From assembly GCA_964035795.1 (NCBI GenBank), contig OZ038323.1, positions 2,025,744 to 2,089,743 of the forward strand: a DNA stretch of 64,000 nt, given 5' to 3'. Below the pieces are notes generated by a model. It had not been told where the DNA came from. It searched no databases and saw nothing but the letters and a program-made list of their open reading frames with translations. Origin of the DNA: Pterobdella sp. o SKG-2022 (Eukaryota; Annelida; Clitellata; Hirudinida; Piscicolidae). This document shows positions 23,060-36,700 of this stretch, piece by piece (the first letter of the stretch is position 1; every line of letters starts with the position of its first letter). The position numbers and the translations under genes are program-made.

Positions 23060-23640
23060 AAGATTGATTCAAGGGGTAGGCCTGGTTAAACAATCATTTT
23101 TTTCCCTGTGGTTTTGAGTAGATAGTTTTTTGTGAACAATCTTCAGAATTGGCTGAAGTGAACTTTTGCTTACCCGGAATGAAAGACAGGCTAAACCTTC
23201 ATCAAACAAACACTTGAACATCAGCAGCAGAACCTTAAGAGTCAATCCTCTCATTAATTTTAAGCCAGTGCAGATTTCTCAAAACAAAACTTATATGATA
23301 AGCTTATCTGGTACATGTAATGAGCCTGGCTGTTGTGTTGATTAGAGATTGGAGTCTGTTTTTCTGATATTTAGGGAGGTCTGCAAGGCTAACATTCCCA
23401 TAGTCTACCCGGTTCAATACCAGTGTTGATGCCAGTGTCTTTAAAGACTCAATTCTGAACAAATATTTAATCAATGTTTTGTTTCTTCAATGATATGAAA
23501 CCACATTTTAATATAATGGTTCGAGTTTTCATAGAAAGCTGCTCATTTAACCAGACACCAGGATTTTTGACATTTTTCGAAGGAATAATGCTATCTGCAA
23601 CTATTCTCAATGAACAACGGGGAATTCGGTGTTTTAGCTG
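23060..23640 (-). mobile_element. 3' fragment of a CR1/L2/Jockey-type LINE
   Basis: Minus-strand relic of the C-terminal reverse-transcriptase tail of vertebrate- and invertebrate-type LINEs. Recognisable pieces in order are PSKNVKNPGVWLNEQLSM (near 23560), TLVLNRVDYGNVSLADLP (near 23390), NRLQSLINTTARLI, LRNLHWLKINERI (near 23250) and LMFKCLFDEGLACLS (near 23215). They sit in different frames with stops, so the copy is old. The fragment is 5'-truncated before the catalytic centre, as is usual for LINE insertions. Confidence 0.85.
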
Positions 23641-23649
23641 TTACAAAAT

Positions 23650-23882
23650 CAGCTGTGGTGTGGAAATGTTGAGATTTGATGGAAAAAAGATGAAATGTGG
23701 TGGGGAGGGTTGAGATTTAATGAGAAAAAGGTGAGGTGTAGTGGATAAGAGATGAGATGGGGGAGAAAGGTGAAATGTGGTGTAGAAGAGTGAGATGTGG
23801 TGGGGAGGGGTGAGAGGTGGTGTAGAAGAAAGAGATGTGGTGGGAAAAGATGAGATGTAATGCGGAGTGGTGAGATGAGGAG
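23650..23882. repeat. GAGATGTGGTGG-type minisatellite
   Basis: About ten diverged units of 18-24 bp around GGTGAGATGTGGTGG, some with TAGAAGA inserts. The reverse strand is open and reads Thr/Pro/His/Ser-rich because of the repeat. Confidence 0.8.
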
Positions 23883-24529
23883 GCATCCCGCTACATTGTT
23901 TGAAGCCTTCTCAGCAAATATCGCACCTTCAAGTAGCTCGAGAGGCGAATATGAACAATAATAATAATCATCAAAAGAATAATAATAAACATCAAAAGAA
24001 CCATTTTAATGTTGAAATAAATAAATTCAAATGGATAATAATTTAAAAAGTATTTTTTCGAATGTAACTTGAATTAATAGAAACAAAAATTATCAAATGA
24101 AGAACACAAATTAATAAAAACAACAATCAAATAATTGACATTCATGAGGTAATAATAAAAGAAGAATAATAAAAAAATAAATTTAAAAATAATAATTAAA
24201 TGAATTAATAAAAATGATATTAATATAAATTGCTTTTTCCAAGTGTTTAATGTGTAAATAAAAAATTTTTAATGAGACACAAGGATGGCTGGAGCAAAAT
24301 GTTGTCAAAGATATATTTAGTATTCTGTTTTGTATCGCATAATACTTTTTATCATTATTTGTTCAATTCATTTTCAACAAAACATTGAGGATCTATAATT
24401 TTCGACAAGTATGGTTTCCCATAAAAAATAAATCTCAGGTTAAAAAATACTGATTGAAAATGTTATTTTGTTCACGAAAAGCTTCATATTGTAAGAAAAA
24501 ATTAGTCTTCATAAAACTCTTAATGATTA
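23883..24529. other. AT-rich intergenic DNA, no gene seen
   Basis: Rich in AATAATAA and AAATAAA runs. One copy of a short dispersed motif lies at 24393-24409. Nothing else was recognised. Confidence 0.5.
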
Positions 24530-24690
<161 letters not shown>

Positions 24691-24699
24691 TCCTACCTA

Positions 24700-27400
24700 G
24701 TCACTGTGATTATTATACAATATATTATTACTATTATGATTATTATGTTTCTTAAACCGTAATCTTTACTAATACAATGTTTTATTTTTTATAAAGATTT
24801 TCATGAATTATATTGAATTTTCTCTCAATTTTCTGTTTTTTTAATTAAATACTGATGTTTTGCAGATAATTTATTAATTTCACGATCTCATAGAACTCCA
24901 AGCAACCTCATTAGATCTTAATTAGCCTATTTCAATTACTCCCCAAATAATCTTCTCTTGATAATTACTCAAACTTTCTTCATTATTCAAAATTTGACAA
25001 CTTTAAAAAGCACTCGATATTTTTGGAAGCAGTAAGGGTCAAAATGACTACATTGAAAGTCAAACTATCTTCACTTCTCAACATTCGATCTTGTATGTTT
25101 TTTTTTGTTGTTGGAATTATTTTTTTTTCATAAAAATCATTTTAGAAAGAGTATTGTAAACTTTGCTTTTTTCTTGGTTCTTCAGTATTCTTTTAAATCA
25201 TTTTCTTATGTTATATTATCTATATTTATTTTGGGTTGTCATTATATAAAAACTAACATAAATAATTATTCTTAGATTAGCAATCATTTATAACAGAAAT
25301 AGTATATACTATTGTAAATAACAGAATAGCACTAATAATAAAGAAATAATTAAAGTAATAATAATTTACAATGATATTTTGAGTGTTTCTTCTTTATATT
25401 TTCTGCGATGAAATCTAGTAACAAAGCTATTGGAAATGACAAGATCATTACTTGATTCAATAACTCTTTCTTCTCAAGTTTCATAATAAAAACAATAACA
25501 TTTATAATTTTTTGAATATTATTGTTATTATTATTATTATCTTTCTCTATATCTATATATAATTATCTTAATTATAGTTTTTCAGTCTGATTTTGAAGTT
25601 TATAATTTTTTCAACAGTTTAATATTTGCTCAATAAATACTTGAGAATAATTTATCACAAATATCACTTTGAAAGGCCGCTGGAAATTACAGCATTAAAA
25701 ACATAAATAACAGCATTGAAACACTTGAGCACTGTCGTCAAAAAAACACTGTAGTTTTCAAAACAACACCACAAGTGTTCTGAATGTTTCTAGTTCAATG
25801 TGGCAATTCTTCGATCATGAGAAGATATCATCAGAAGCACTATGAAGATGTGGTGCACTTCAAAACATCAAAACTTTTTGAGGCAAGAAGAGGGAAGTTT
25901 CGAGAATTCAAGCCTTTAGGATTTCAAACTTTATGTTCTATCATTAAGCTCAACACAAAAATTTTTGTTTTTAGTTGAAAATTTATTCAAAGTTTGCTGT
26001 AGATTTAGGAATATCAGTCGGTAAAAATGTCTATGATCCTTGTAGAAAGAAACGTAGCCTTTAAAGAACAAAAAGTTTTGAGAAATGGCAACATTTAAAA
26101 ACAGCACAAGATGAAAAATTCTCATACAATTGCAAAAATGCGGCAATTTTTTGAAGTTGTAATGATGAAATAAGGCACAGTGAAAATATTATGATAGGAG
26201 GGAGAGCTTGTAAGGGTAGAACTAAACACATCACAGTAAAATTGTAGCAGGTTGTTTGACTCAGTCATCTTAAAAGTGATTATAATTATTAATATTACCT
26301 TCTACTTCAAATTGTTTGTTTAGTGCGTGTGTCTGTGTGTGTCTTACTCTTTTTGTGTGTGTCTTACTCTTTGTGTGTTCTTGCATGTGTGTGTGTCTTG
26401 GCTTTATTTATTTCGCTTTGTGTTTAGATTTCGTTTGTGTTTTATTTCACGTTTGTTTTTATCTGTGTATTTAAATGTTTTTTTGATTGTTCATCATTAA
26501 CATCAGTAACAAAAATTCAAAAAAGAACCAAATCGAAGATTTTTGGTCTAAACAGATAGCTAACTAAATAACTAACTAAATAAATGTCTAATCGACCAAA
26601 AACCGACCAACCAACTAACAAACTGAGTAACAAAATAGGATTAAGCAGATAACTAACTATCCAACCAACTAAATAACTAACTTATTAATTAACCAAAAAC
26701 CAAAAAAATAGTCAAAGAATGGTATCTCACAACTAAACCCCAAATATCAACTACACACAATCTTCCACCTATATACATCATAACTGTCTTCATGGTGAAT
26801 CTATATGATGCTTTGACACTTCTAAAGTAATTTCTACGTATCAGTATAAATATCATCGCTACACATAGTCCTAAAATTTTGTCGCCCTTCTCATTCTGTC
26901 AGTATGTTTCTTTGTATGTTTGCGTTTATTTCTGTTTGTTTATTTGTATGTTTTTGTCTATTGTTTTTTTTTGTCTTTTTGTTTATTGCTGTTTGTTTCT
27001 TTTTTATTTTTTATGATTTTTTTGTATTTATCTTATTTTTATAGTTGTGAGATTGTTTGTTTATTTCAAAGTTTTTTTTTCTGTTTCTCAAAGGTTCAAG
27101 ATCGGTCTCTTCGTCTTCATATTCTGGATTACTTAAAGCAATGGAGCTTTTCTATAAGCCAATGTTCCGAAATAAAAATAGTTTTGGATAAAATATACAT
27201 TTACGAACAATAATTTAGGGCACTAGTCTCTCTAAAGACGTGGTGTAAACTGTAGCTTATACCGTTATTTTTTTTGAGTATTACTTAAACTACTAGTGAA
27301 AAGAGACTCTAGTATTTTCTGCAGTACTCATAAGAAATAACAGAGGCGTCTGACTACATCCTTAAAACTGTGTTGAGTATGCAAGTAATGGGAAACAAGA
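24700..27400. other. Intergenic stretch, only simple repeats
   Basis: No gene was recognised. 26325-26400 holds GTGTGTCTTACTCTTT-like repeats, and 26555-26700 holds a degenerate AACTAACTAAAT-type repeat. A weak resemblance to a transposase finger at 25784-25930 is discussed under findings. The 3' untranslated region of the minus-strand cadherin probably lies in the right-hand part. Confidence 0.45.
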
Positions 27401-27417
27401 AGGAAATGGCTAATAGT

Positions 27418-27423
27418 TTTATT
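27418..27423 (-). terminator. Possible polyadenylation signal of the cadherin
   Basis: TTTATT on the plus strand (AATAAA on the minus strand), about 340 bases past the cadherin stop codon. An ATTAAA variant also lies only about 12 bases past the stop (27744-27749), so the real site is unclear. Confidence 0.3.
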
Positions 27424-27759
27424 CGAATGGTTTTTCTAGAAATCCTTATCGTTCGCTCCTAAAGCTTTTGTAAGCTCCTTTTTCATTTCTCATCGTTAGC
27501 AAGTTCCACTTATCTGTTTCTCACATGAATACAGACAAATATATCGTGGTAAAGAAAGACTCAACGTTGGTTTTGAAATATTTTTACGCATCAAATCGTT
27601 GATGAAACAATTAATGTACACGAGGTAATACTTGTGTATTATAAAATAGAATTAATACTTAAAACTTGGTAGGTGAAAATTTAAATGATTTTCAAAATAG
27701 AAGCCCTTATAAAAAACATTTTTCTCGAATTATATATCTAAATTTTAATAACTTTAAGT

Positions 27760-30700
27760 CTATATATGCCAATTTTGGTTATGTTTTTTGTTGTTTTTGT
27801 TTGTTTTCTTTTTTGTCTTGTGGTTTGCCAAGGTTGGGTTATAGTTAGGAGGCTCTAGAGACAACCAGGACGACGATGACATGTGGTTCTTTAAGGAAAC
27901 TGCACTGTTACCCAAATGGTTGGCTCCTTTAGCTTCTATGCTTGTGTCATTGCTTGTGCTGTGTGTTTCATATGGGGGCTTCTTCGCTTTCTTCGATGGT
28001 GTTTTAATGACGAATTTTTCTATGATTTTTGTTTTTGTTTTTTTCATGTCAACATCTTCATTTTCTAAAATATTTTTTTTGCTTCCGCTCATGTCATCAG
28101 CCATGCGACTTAAATAACGATCTTCTTCCTGTTCATCAAAATCGTCAAACATGGGAGGAGTTTTGATACCGGGATGAAGTTTTTGCTTCCATGACTGAGC
28201 CAAATCCTTCTTTCCAACATCAACCTCTTTCTTAAGGTCTTCCAAGAAAGATGGATGTTTGTTGGAGGAGAGTCTTCTGCCACTAGGTGGTCTTTCGTCC
28301 ACTTCTGAACACGTAAAGGCGTCTGTTCGGTCGTCATGGCGACGATCATCATAGGAGGAGGAAGAGGAAGATGTGTCCGACTCTTCGTTGTTGAGTTTTT
28401 GTTGTTGCTTGAGAGAGCGTATTTTTTCGTAGTGGTGGGGAGGTTTGGAGAGGTTTTGATGGTTTTCGTCTTGAGGAGTCTCCAATGAGAAGTACTGTTG
28501 TGGTATGTTGGGTTGCTTCAAGAACTGCTGTTGTTTCATTTGTTGCTGGTAGTAGTTGTGAATGTACTGTAGGTATAGTTGTTGTTTGTTGTTTTTATTG
28601 TTGAAAAGGTCAACAGATTGTGGTCTGTTGTTTAACTTGGCGATTTCTTCGAGAGTCAAGCCTTTTGAGTTATTGTGGATGTTGTAGTAGTTGCTGTTTT
28701 TAAAGATCCTGTTGCTATAATAATCACGATTGATGTAGGGGTCGGTCGATTTGGAGCGAGGTTTGCTGTGTTTAGACGGAAAGTTTTTGTAGTTGTTAAC
28801 CTTATTCTCATTCCTAAACACAAACTCAGAACTGTTGCCCACAGCTTCGTTGCTAGTGTTGACATAGTTGTTGTTTTTGCTGTCATTTATATGAGAATCA
28901 TTGTGATGTTGTGTTGTGTTGACGTAATCAGGGTCCTTCTTATGGTTTTGGGCAGTGATGTATACTGAAAAGCTGGGTTTTGTTGCCTGTTGTGGCACGT
29001 TCAAACTATTCACGCTGTTGATGTTGGCATCGTTTTGTTGTTGTTGTTGCAATTGTTTTAGCAACAAAGATCTGTCAATATTTTTCTGTGGCTTTAAACT
29101 AGCCACCATCATTGCAGGCTTCGCCAAACCTACAGCTTCATTATCAATGTTATTGTTACTATAATTCGCATCATTATTGTGATTATTATTTAAATTGTTA
29201 TCATTAAGGTTCAAAACAGAATCATCAGCCAGATAGTTGTTGTTAATGAAAGAAGTTCTATTTTCTAGATTGTTCTTTGCTCGATCGTCACTCCTGCTTT
29301 CATCTTCGTCGTCTGACCAGCTGATTCTTCTCCTCCTGCTTGAGAAAGGTTGGTTTTTTTGAAAAATTTTGCAAATGTTTTTAAAATTTTAATTGCAGGT
29401 CACTCAGGATTGATTTTAGCTTTACCTGACCGTATAACGTTAACTCTGAACAGACCTTTATTAAATTTGTGTTTCTCAATTCATGTTCGATGTTTTTCAA
29501 ATGTTTCTTTCTTAATTGCAATATATACAATATTTTGTCACGAAAAACATGAAATAAGAGAAATTTTTAGTATATTTATTGAGAATCAAAAGCTATAATT
29601 TTCGATAAGTTCAGCCTTAACATGAAATATACAATTTATTTTTGAAAATGAAAACCCTTGATATAATCTAATAAAAGTCAATATTATTATACTACAAAAC
29701 TACCTGAAACAAAGCCAACACTCACCTTCTCTTGCCAACCACGACCACATCAGGCCTGTTGGCCATGTTTGACATGGACATGTTCTCTCCCGTGCTTGTG
29801 CCACTTGTGTCTTCATCTCCACCTCCTCTCGCCCTTTTCTTTTTGTTCTTTTTTTTGTCTTTGTTCTTATTCAAGAACTTCTCGTGATACCTGGTTGTTT
29901 AGGGAGTTTTTTTTAAATGATTTCAAAAAAAACTTTTCCATTTTGTTTCTCATCTTATTTTTCTAACTAATCTTGAAATTTGAATAACATTTTAGGCGTT
30001 CTTGACATAGCTAATCACTTTTCTTGGTCTACTCACAGAAATTAACAAAAAACTTTTACATTTTGAAAATATCGTGAATAAAAATATATTTCTTCAAAAG
30101 GTGATACCCTTTATAGCAGCAGAACACACAGATGGCAATAGTGATGAGCAGGACAAACAGTAGCAAGACTCCGATCCCGATGTAGGGCCTCCAATCTGTC
30201 GCCTTGACGTCACTTACGACTGCCGTTGTCATTTCGTTAACATTGCTGGTGTATGTGGGTGAGGCTAGGGGGGGTATGGTCGGTTTCATTTTTGGTTTCA
30301 AAGTTGTTTCTTCCCTTTCAAATCTTATGTCCAACTTCGTATCGGCCTTCAAAAGCATGTCTGTACAGAGTTGATAAAAATAGGTTTTAGCTTCGTTGAA
30401 AGAATTTTAGATAAAAGATGAAAAATCTACTTTAGATTATTTTAAGTTAAATAATAGTAAAACCAAGTAAAACTTCGAAACCGTTTACTTTTGTACATGG
30501 CAACAGCAGAAAGAACATAAGAGACGCGGTCAAGCTGTTTGAATGTTGAGGCTTCCACTTCACTGTTCCTAGTCACCAAACCAGTTTGTTTGTTGATGAT
30601 GAACAAGTTAGTGTTATCATCCAAAAGGTCTTCATCGTTAGTGAACCTAGTCTCATTCGATAAATAATATTCAAATTTCCCTTCAACACCATCACCATCA

Positions 30701-33700
30701 TCATCATACACGTAGGCTTTCACTTCCAACATTACCTCAGAGCTAAGGTTCAAACTCAAGGAATAATCATTTTGTGAAAATATCAAGACCGGCTTGCTCA
30801 ACTTGACCTCAATTTTGAGTTCTTTTTGAGCATAGCTATATAGTGGGCTGTAATGGTTTTTGAAATCATAATTTATCTTTTCGTTTTTTCGCGAGTTTGT
30901 TTCGTTTATAAGGAAGAGTTCTAAATTTGGCTCAAAAGCAGCGGTTACTAGGTAGAATAGTCGTTTTTGCTTCACAAACTTTTCTAAATTTGAAATCGTC
31001 ACCATTCCTGATTTTGTATCAATTGCTATTATATCATCACTTGAATGAAATGTCGAATAATTGTTTTCATCTGTGGTTTTGTTGATTTCAAAAAGATAAT
31101 ATTGAATTTGTTGGTTGATCAGGCCCATAAAGACTTTCTCCATATTAGAACTGGCATTCACAGCCACATCGATAGAAGTCAGATGGTTGCTTGGTGGAAG
31201 CTCGTTGACAACTAAGTTATAATCTTCCTTGAGGAAATAAACATTGAAATAACAAGATGTTTTTAAAGACATGATGTAAATGTTGACACTGCAAGTTGCT
31301 TGAGCAGAATTAAATTGATCTATGAGAAGGGCTTGAATTCTGAAAGAGTAGAATGGTCTCAAATTTTTTGTATTCAAAAAAATCATTTTGTCGCCTATAA
31401 GAATGAAGTTATCAGATGCTAAGCTCGTTCTTCTATTGTCGATGTCTAAAAAACCATATGAAACCTCCCTAGCGAGTTGAAGAGAATATGGGTGAATTAA
31501 AGTTGTCGTTTCACCGATGTACGTACCAACTTGTGCGTCAAATGAAACAAAAAACTCAAATTTTGATTTCAAAAACTGAATTTTTTCAACATCTTTGTTG
31601 ATAATATTGATTTCAACATCACTAATTTGTGAGCACTGGGACACACACCACGATGAAAAGTACAATGTTAATGATTCTGATGGTTTAATGGTTGAATTTA
31701 AAACTCTCAATATAAAGTTCTTTTGCTCCTCTTTCATGTTCAAAACAACGTTCCCATTGAGTTGATCTGCCGAGATCATGCCGTACAAAACCTCTATCAC
31801 TGATTGAGTTCTCTTGTCATTGCTATCTGCTTCATGACCATATACTCCTGCCAAGCATTTGGATTCATTGAACTTGTGCCTAGGTGTCATTCGATGTTTT
31901 AAGCAAGTGTTGTTTTGTTTCTTCAATGATCCTATGTAAATATTTTCACTATTCTTTTTGATATAAACTTTCGATAGATTCAAGTTGAACTTGGCAGAAT
32001 TCTTAACAAATTGTTGAACATTTGAGGCATCTTTTTTTTCGATATAACCATCAGCAATTTTACTTTTTGGACCTTCTTCTTTTTTGTATTTACTGCTGCC
32101 GAATTTTGTATTTAAGCTTTCAAAGCCTGTTATTTTACATTCTTCAAAGCGATATTTTTCTATTTGGCTCTTGACCACATCCACGCTCACGTATGTTTCA
32201 GCATTGAACCCTGACTTTCTTGCTGCCACTTTCAATATGTACTCTTTCAAAACTTTTTCATCACCATTCTTTATTTTTTCAATGTTTTTGGCTAGAGTTA
32301 AGATTCCAGTGTTTTGCTCAATAGAAAAGGCATTTTCTGGGTTCTCGAGGAGGAAATACTTGGTCGATGTGGGTGGCAGAGAAGAGATGTCTGAACACTC
32401 AAGCTGGTTCTTATTGTTACTGTTTCTTCTTTTGTTTTCTTGATCATGACTTGTTCTGATAGTGAGAACATATGATCCAGCTAAGGAGTTTTCAATGACA
32501 CTGCCAGTGAAGATCTTGGCAAACACGGGGTAAGGGTTGACGTAGGGTACCACATCAACCACAACTTTAACTCTCAACGAAGTTGAGCTATATTTTGTTG
32601 AAGTCACTAATACCTTCATTTTGAATCTCTCCACATAATTTTTGAGAATGTTTTTTAAGGATGTTTTAGTGCTAATGACACCAGAAGTCAGAGAAATTTG
32701 AAATATTTCAAGAACTTTTCTGTCTTGTTCATTTTTGTCTATATTAGTTCTTGTCTGATTTGAACAATCTAAACCTACTTGGTTTTCATTTTCTACGAAC
32801 TGGTAAATGAAGTTTTCGTTGTCTAAAGATTTGTAGGTCTCAACGGTCGCAACAACAGAACCAGCTGGAAAAGCATCCGACAACACTACATAGTGCATGT
32901 ATTTGTTTAAAATAGGGTAACCAACTATGGGAATCATACTGGGAATCTTTGAAGAGTCTATCTGCCCTGCAGTGTTGAGGATCAGTGTATTGAAGATGAT
33001 TGTAACTTGTGTTGTGGTAGTCTTGGGCTGATCTGCAGAATCAGAAGCTGTGACAGAAAATATAAATTTTTTTAAAAAGCTTTGAGGTATATCTTTTTTT
33101 AATGTTATGTTTCCAGTTTTTTGATCAATTTTCAACCACTCTCTGAACTCATCATATATTTCTGACTGGTCTTCCATTTGGTATCTGTGGAGATCACGGA
33201 GTTAACATCAAAAAACCATTTTAGTTAATTTTCAAATAATTCATTTTTTCATATTCTGTATACATACAATATAGTAAAACCAGCATCAAAAACAAACAAA
33301 AACTCTAGAAACCCTATATATATTAAACATACCCCCACCTTATTTCAGCATTCAAACCACTGTCTTTATCAGCGCAAAAGATTATTCCGAATGTAGTGCC
33401 TGAAGCTAAGGTATCGATGAGAACAAATGTGTGTGTGTTGTGTGTGAAGATGGGTGAGTTGTCGTTGACGTCTGTGACGTCAATGTGAATGGTGGTCAGA
33501 TCTGTGGATAGCTCTTTGCCTTAAGAATGTTCACTTATATTATTGCATTGAAAGATAAAAATTTTTGTTTTGAAATGTTGAAAAAAGATAAAAATTAAAT
33601 AATATTTATAAAACATGGTTTATTAATAATAAGAGGTTTATGTTGTTTTGAAAGAATACCACATACTTCAGATATTATTTGAAACTGATATTTGCAGAAT

Positions 33701-36700
33701 AATTTATTTGAAACAAGGTTATGATTTGGAGTTGAATGAAAATGACTTACAATAGTTCAACCAAACATTTTTTTTTGACTTAGTCATTGTTTCAATCATA
33801 GACTATCATACAAAGACTTTCATTACATAAAAAGTATTTTGGCCACCAGAAGTAGTTCAACATGAATTGATTGGGTGACCTTATAGGTTTTGTTATCACT
33901 CATATCATAGAAAAAAATGTGCAAACATGTAACAAGCTTTAATGTTATTTATGAGAGTATAATTGTATGCGTGTCAATAAATCAAAGCATTTTGTGGGAA
34001 ATTCTGCCGTATGATAACAATGCAATGAAACCAATAAAATGATAGTCATAAAAACAACAATAGAACATTCATATAACAAAATATTAACAACATAACACCC
34101 AACAATAATATTTAATAACTCTTGATTTCTAAAGGTATTATGAGGTTATGTGCAGATAGTGTTAAGTATGCTATTTTATGCTTCGACATCGCATTGCTTT
34201 GGTTCATTCATTGGTATTTCTATTGTTTCAATTTTTGTTTCTCAAATAGTTCATTATAAAAACTTTTAGTGCTATTAATTATAATTAATCAAATCAACCT
34301 TGAAAGCAAATACCGTCTGGTTGTTGTTATAAAGTTTCACAGAGTTTAACAAGTTTTAATCTAAATCCAATATAAAAAATATTTTCTCTGAAAATGATTA
34401 AAAATATTACAAACATTTTAATAAATCTTATACAATAAAAACGGAATAAAACAAAGCAGGCGACCTACCATCAACACGAACCACAGCAGAAACTTCCAAA
34501 TCATATGCCTCTTTGTATTCCCTGTCTAGAAGTCTTGTGGAGTAAATGGTGGCTGTCACATCGATTTCATTTTTCTGTATTATGAATGGGTGGTTGTTGT
34601 TCTCTATTCTGAACATAACTTCAATAGGGATGTTTAAGTTTTGGAAGTTGTTCAGTAATTTAAGCTTAAAGATGGGCCTGGGAAAGTTCAGAAGAGGAGG
34701 TGCGTTTGTGGAGCAGCCAGGAGATTCATCTTCCACCACTTCTATCTTGTAGTTTCTCAACTCGAACACTGGTTTCAAATGTTTTAAATCTCCTTTCATA
34801 TGAATGTGAAGTGTTGTGAAAGCTGTAGATGATGGCAACGACGAAGATGGATTTAAAAGAGAAGCCTTGACTCTCAGACGGAAAAAGACGTCGAACACAA
34901 ACTTCTGAGGTCTAACCAACCACAAAACTCCTTGAAAACGTTCAATATAAAACAGATAGGACCAATCTGCTATGAAATTATTTGTGTTGGTTTTGGTGAT
35001 TTGGTCTGCACTAGCATGAAGGGAGAAAACAACGATTTTGTCCGTGAAATCATTCATCAACTCAATCTTCTCCAACTTTTGGCATGCCACCAAATCAAAC
35101 GATGAAATATTGATACTGTATGAAGGTTTTCGAAAAGTAAAGTTGTTATTATTTTTCTTATACGTATCATCAGTAGTATTATGGGCATTGTTGTACGTAT
35201 ATTCAACATTGTGGTCTTCGAAGCAGAAAGCGGGGTTTATACGGGGGGTAGAGAGGCCATTCCAACCGTTATGACGCACAATAACAAATGCATAACTCTG
35301 TCTAGTGGCGTCTCTGGCTTGCACTAAAAACCTTATAGTAGGCTTCAAAGCTTCAGAGTCTTTCACAAACAACCTACCATTTCTATCTATCTCTATACCA
35401 TTGTCTTTTGCATCTTCATCAACCCAATATGTTATTTTGTTCAAGTTTCGGTTAAACAAGTCGAATAGTGAATTGATGGCTAAGACTCTGCCAAATGGGT
35501 TTTTGTTATACTGATCTATATCGAATATGAAGTAATCCAAGATGAAGTTCAAAGGTCTGTTTGAGGAGTTGTTGAAGTTGTGAATGAATACTTCACAAAA
35601 CACTGAGGTCCTCTCAGCTCCTAAAGTAGCTGTGATCTTAAGTTGATAAGAAGGTTTGTTGGTTTGTGAAACTAAACTCAACGTGCCTGTATGGTAAGTT
35701 ATATAACACAAAGTTACCATGATTTGAACACAATGGTTGAAAGTTTTATAAATACAATTTATAAACTGTCGAAGTTATATCGAAATGCTAATAAATTTGA
35801 TAAAGACAATAGAGATCTTATATTTTTTCTTTTTAATAAAATTTTTTATATATATCATTGAAAGCATTAAAAGCATACCAGTAGATCTGCTTATTTTGAA
35901 AATTTCTTGATTCGATGGTTCTAAGTCATAAACAACTAAGTTGTTATTTGAAGATGTTTCAAAATATCCAATTATGGTAGCTTGGTTATTGGAGATTATG
36001 TTGTAGAGGGTAGAATTGATGGTGAGTTTCGTGGGGTAAGATGTGAAATAAATGTTGGGCTTTTTGTCGCTCCTCGTTGTCTGGTTGTTACAAGACGATG
36101 TGGTAAATTAAGGTTAATGTCAAATAAGAGTTTTGCTGTTATAATTTTTAATTTATTGAATTTCATTAGGGAATTGAGATGCATTTGTTGCTCTATAATT
36201 TAATTTTTGTTAATAAAAAGAACAAAATGTAAAGAGCATTATCATGAAAGAAAAATTAAATATAAACCAGAAAAAACGGTGTTAGAAGGGCATTTTGTGA
36301 AGGTTTGAATGCTACAGGTAAATTTTTTTATCTTTGTTCAAGATATCAGTTGTGTTATAGTTGGTTTCGTTATTGAAGATTGCCATATAATAGTTTTAAA
36401 AGATTTGTGTCTATGAGAAATATTCTATGGGGTATAGAGCTGAAACAATCGATATAAGAACACCTTCAAAAAATTAATCTGTTTAAGTGAGATCAGCAAA
36501 GACGCGTGCATAACAAAATATAATTTTATCTATAAAATTTCTCTTTTAAGTTGCATAATTTTTTCGCACCAAAAAAAACTAAGCTTTTTTCTTTAATTTT
36601 TCTGAATTTCACTTTATTTCATTTGAAAAACTAAACTCTGTTTATCATATACTAAAAATGTATAATGAAGTCAAATCTAAAAATTCACAAATGAATAAAT

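Noticed and set aside
26325..26700. Possible CRISPR-like or structured repeat array
   Set aside because: Units are degenerate GTGTGTCTTACTC- and AACTA-type simple repeats without constant spacers; this is animal nuclear DNA.
30056..30107. Continuation of cadherin exon 6 ending KKYIFIHDIFKM
   Set aside because: Reads past a GTATCA donor. Splicing at 30108 to 29890 keeps phase and opens the long tail. A minor retained-intron isoform is still possible.
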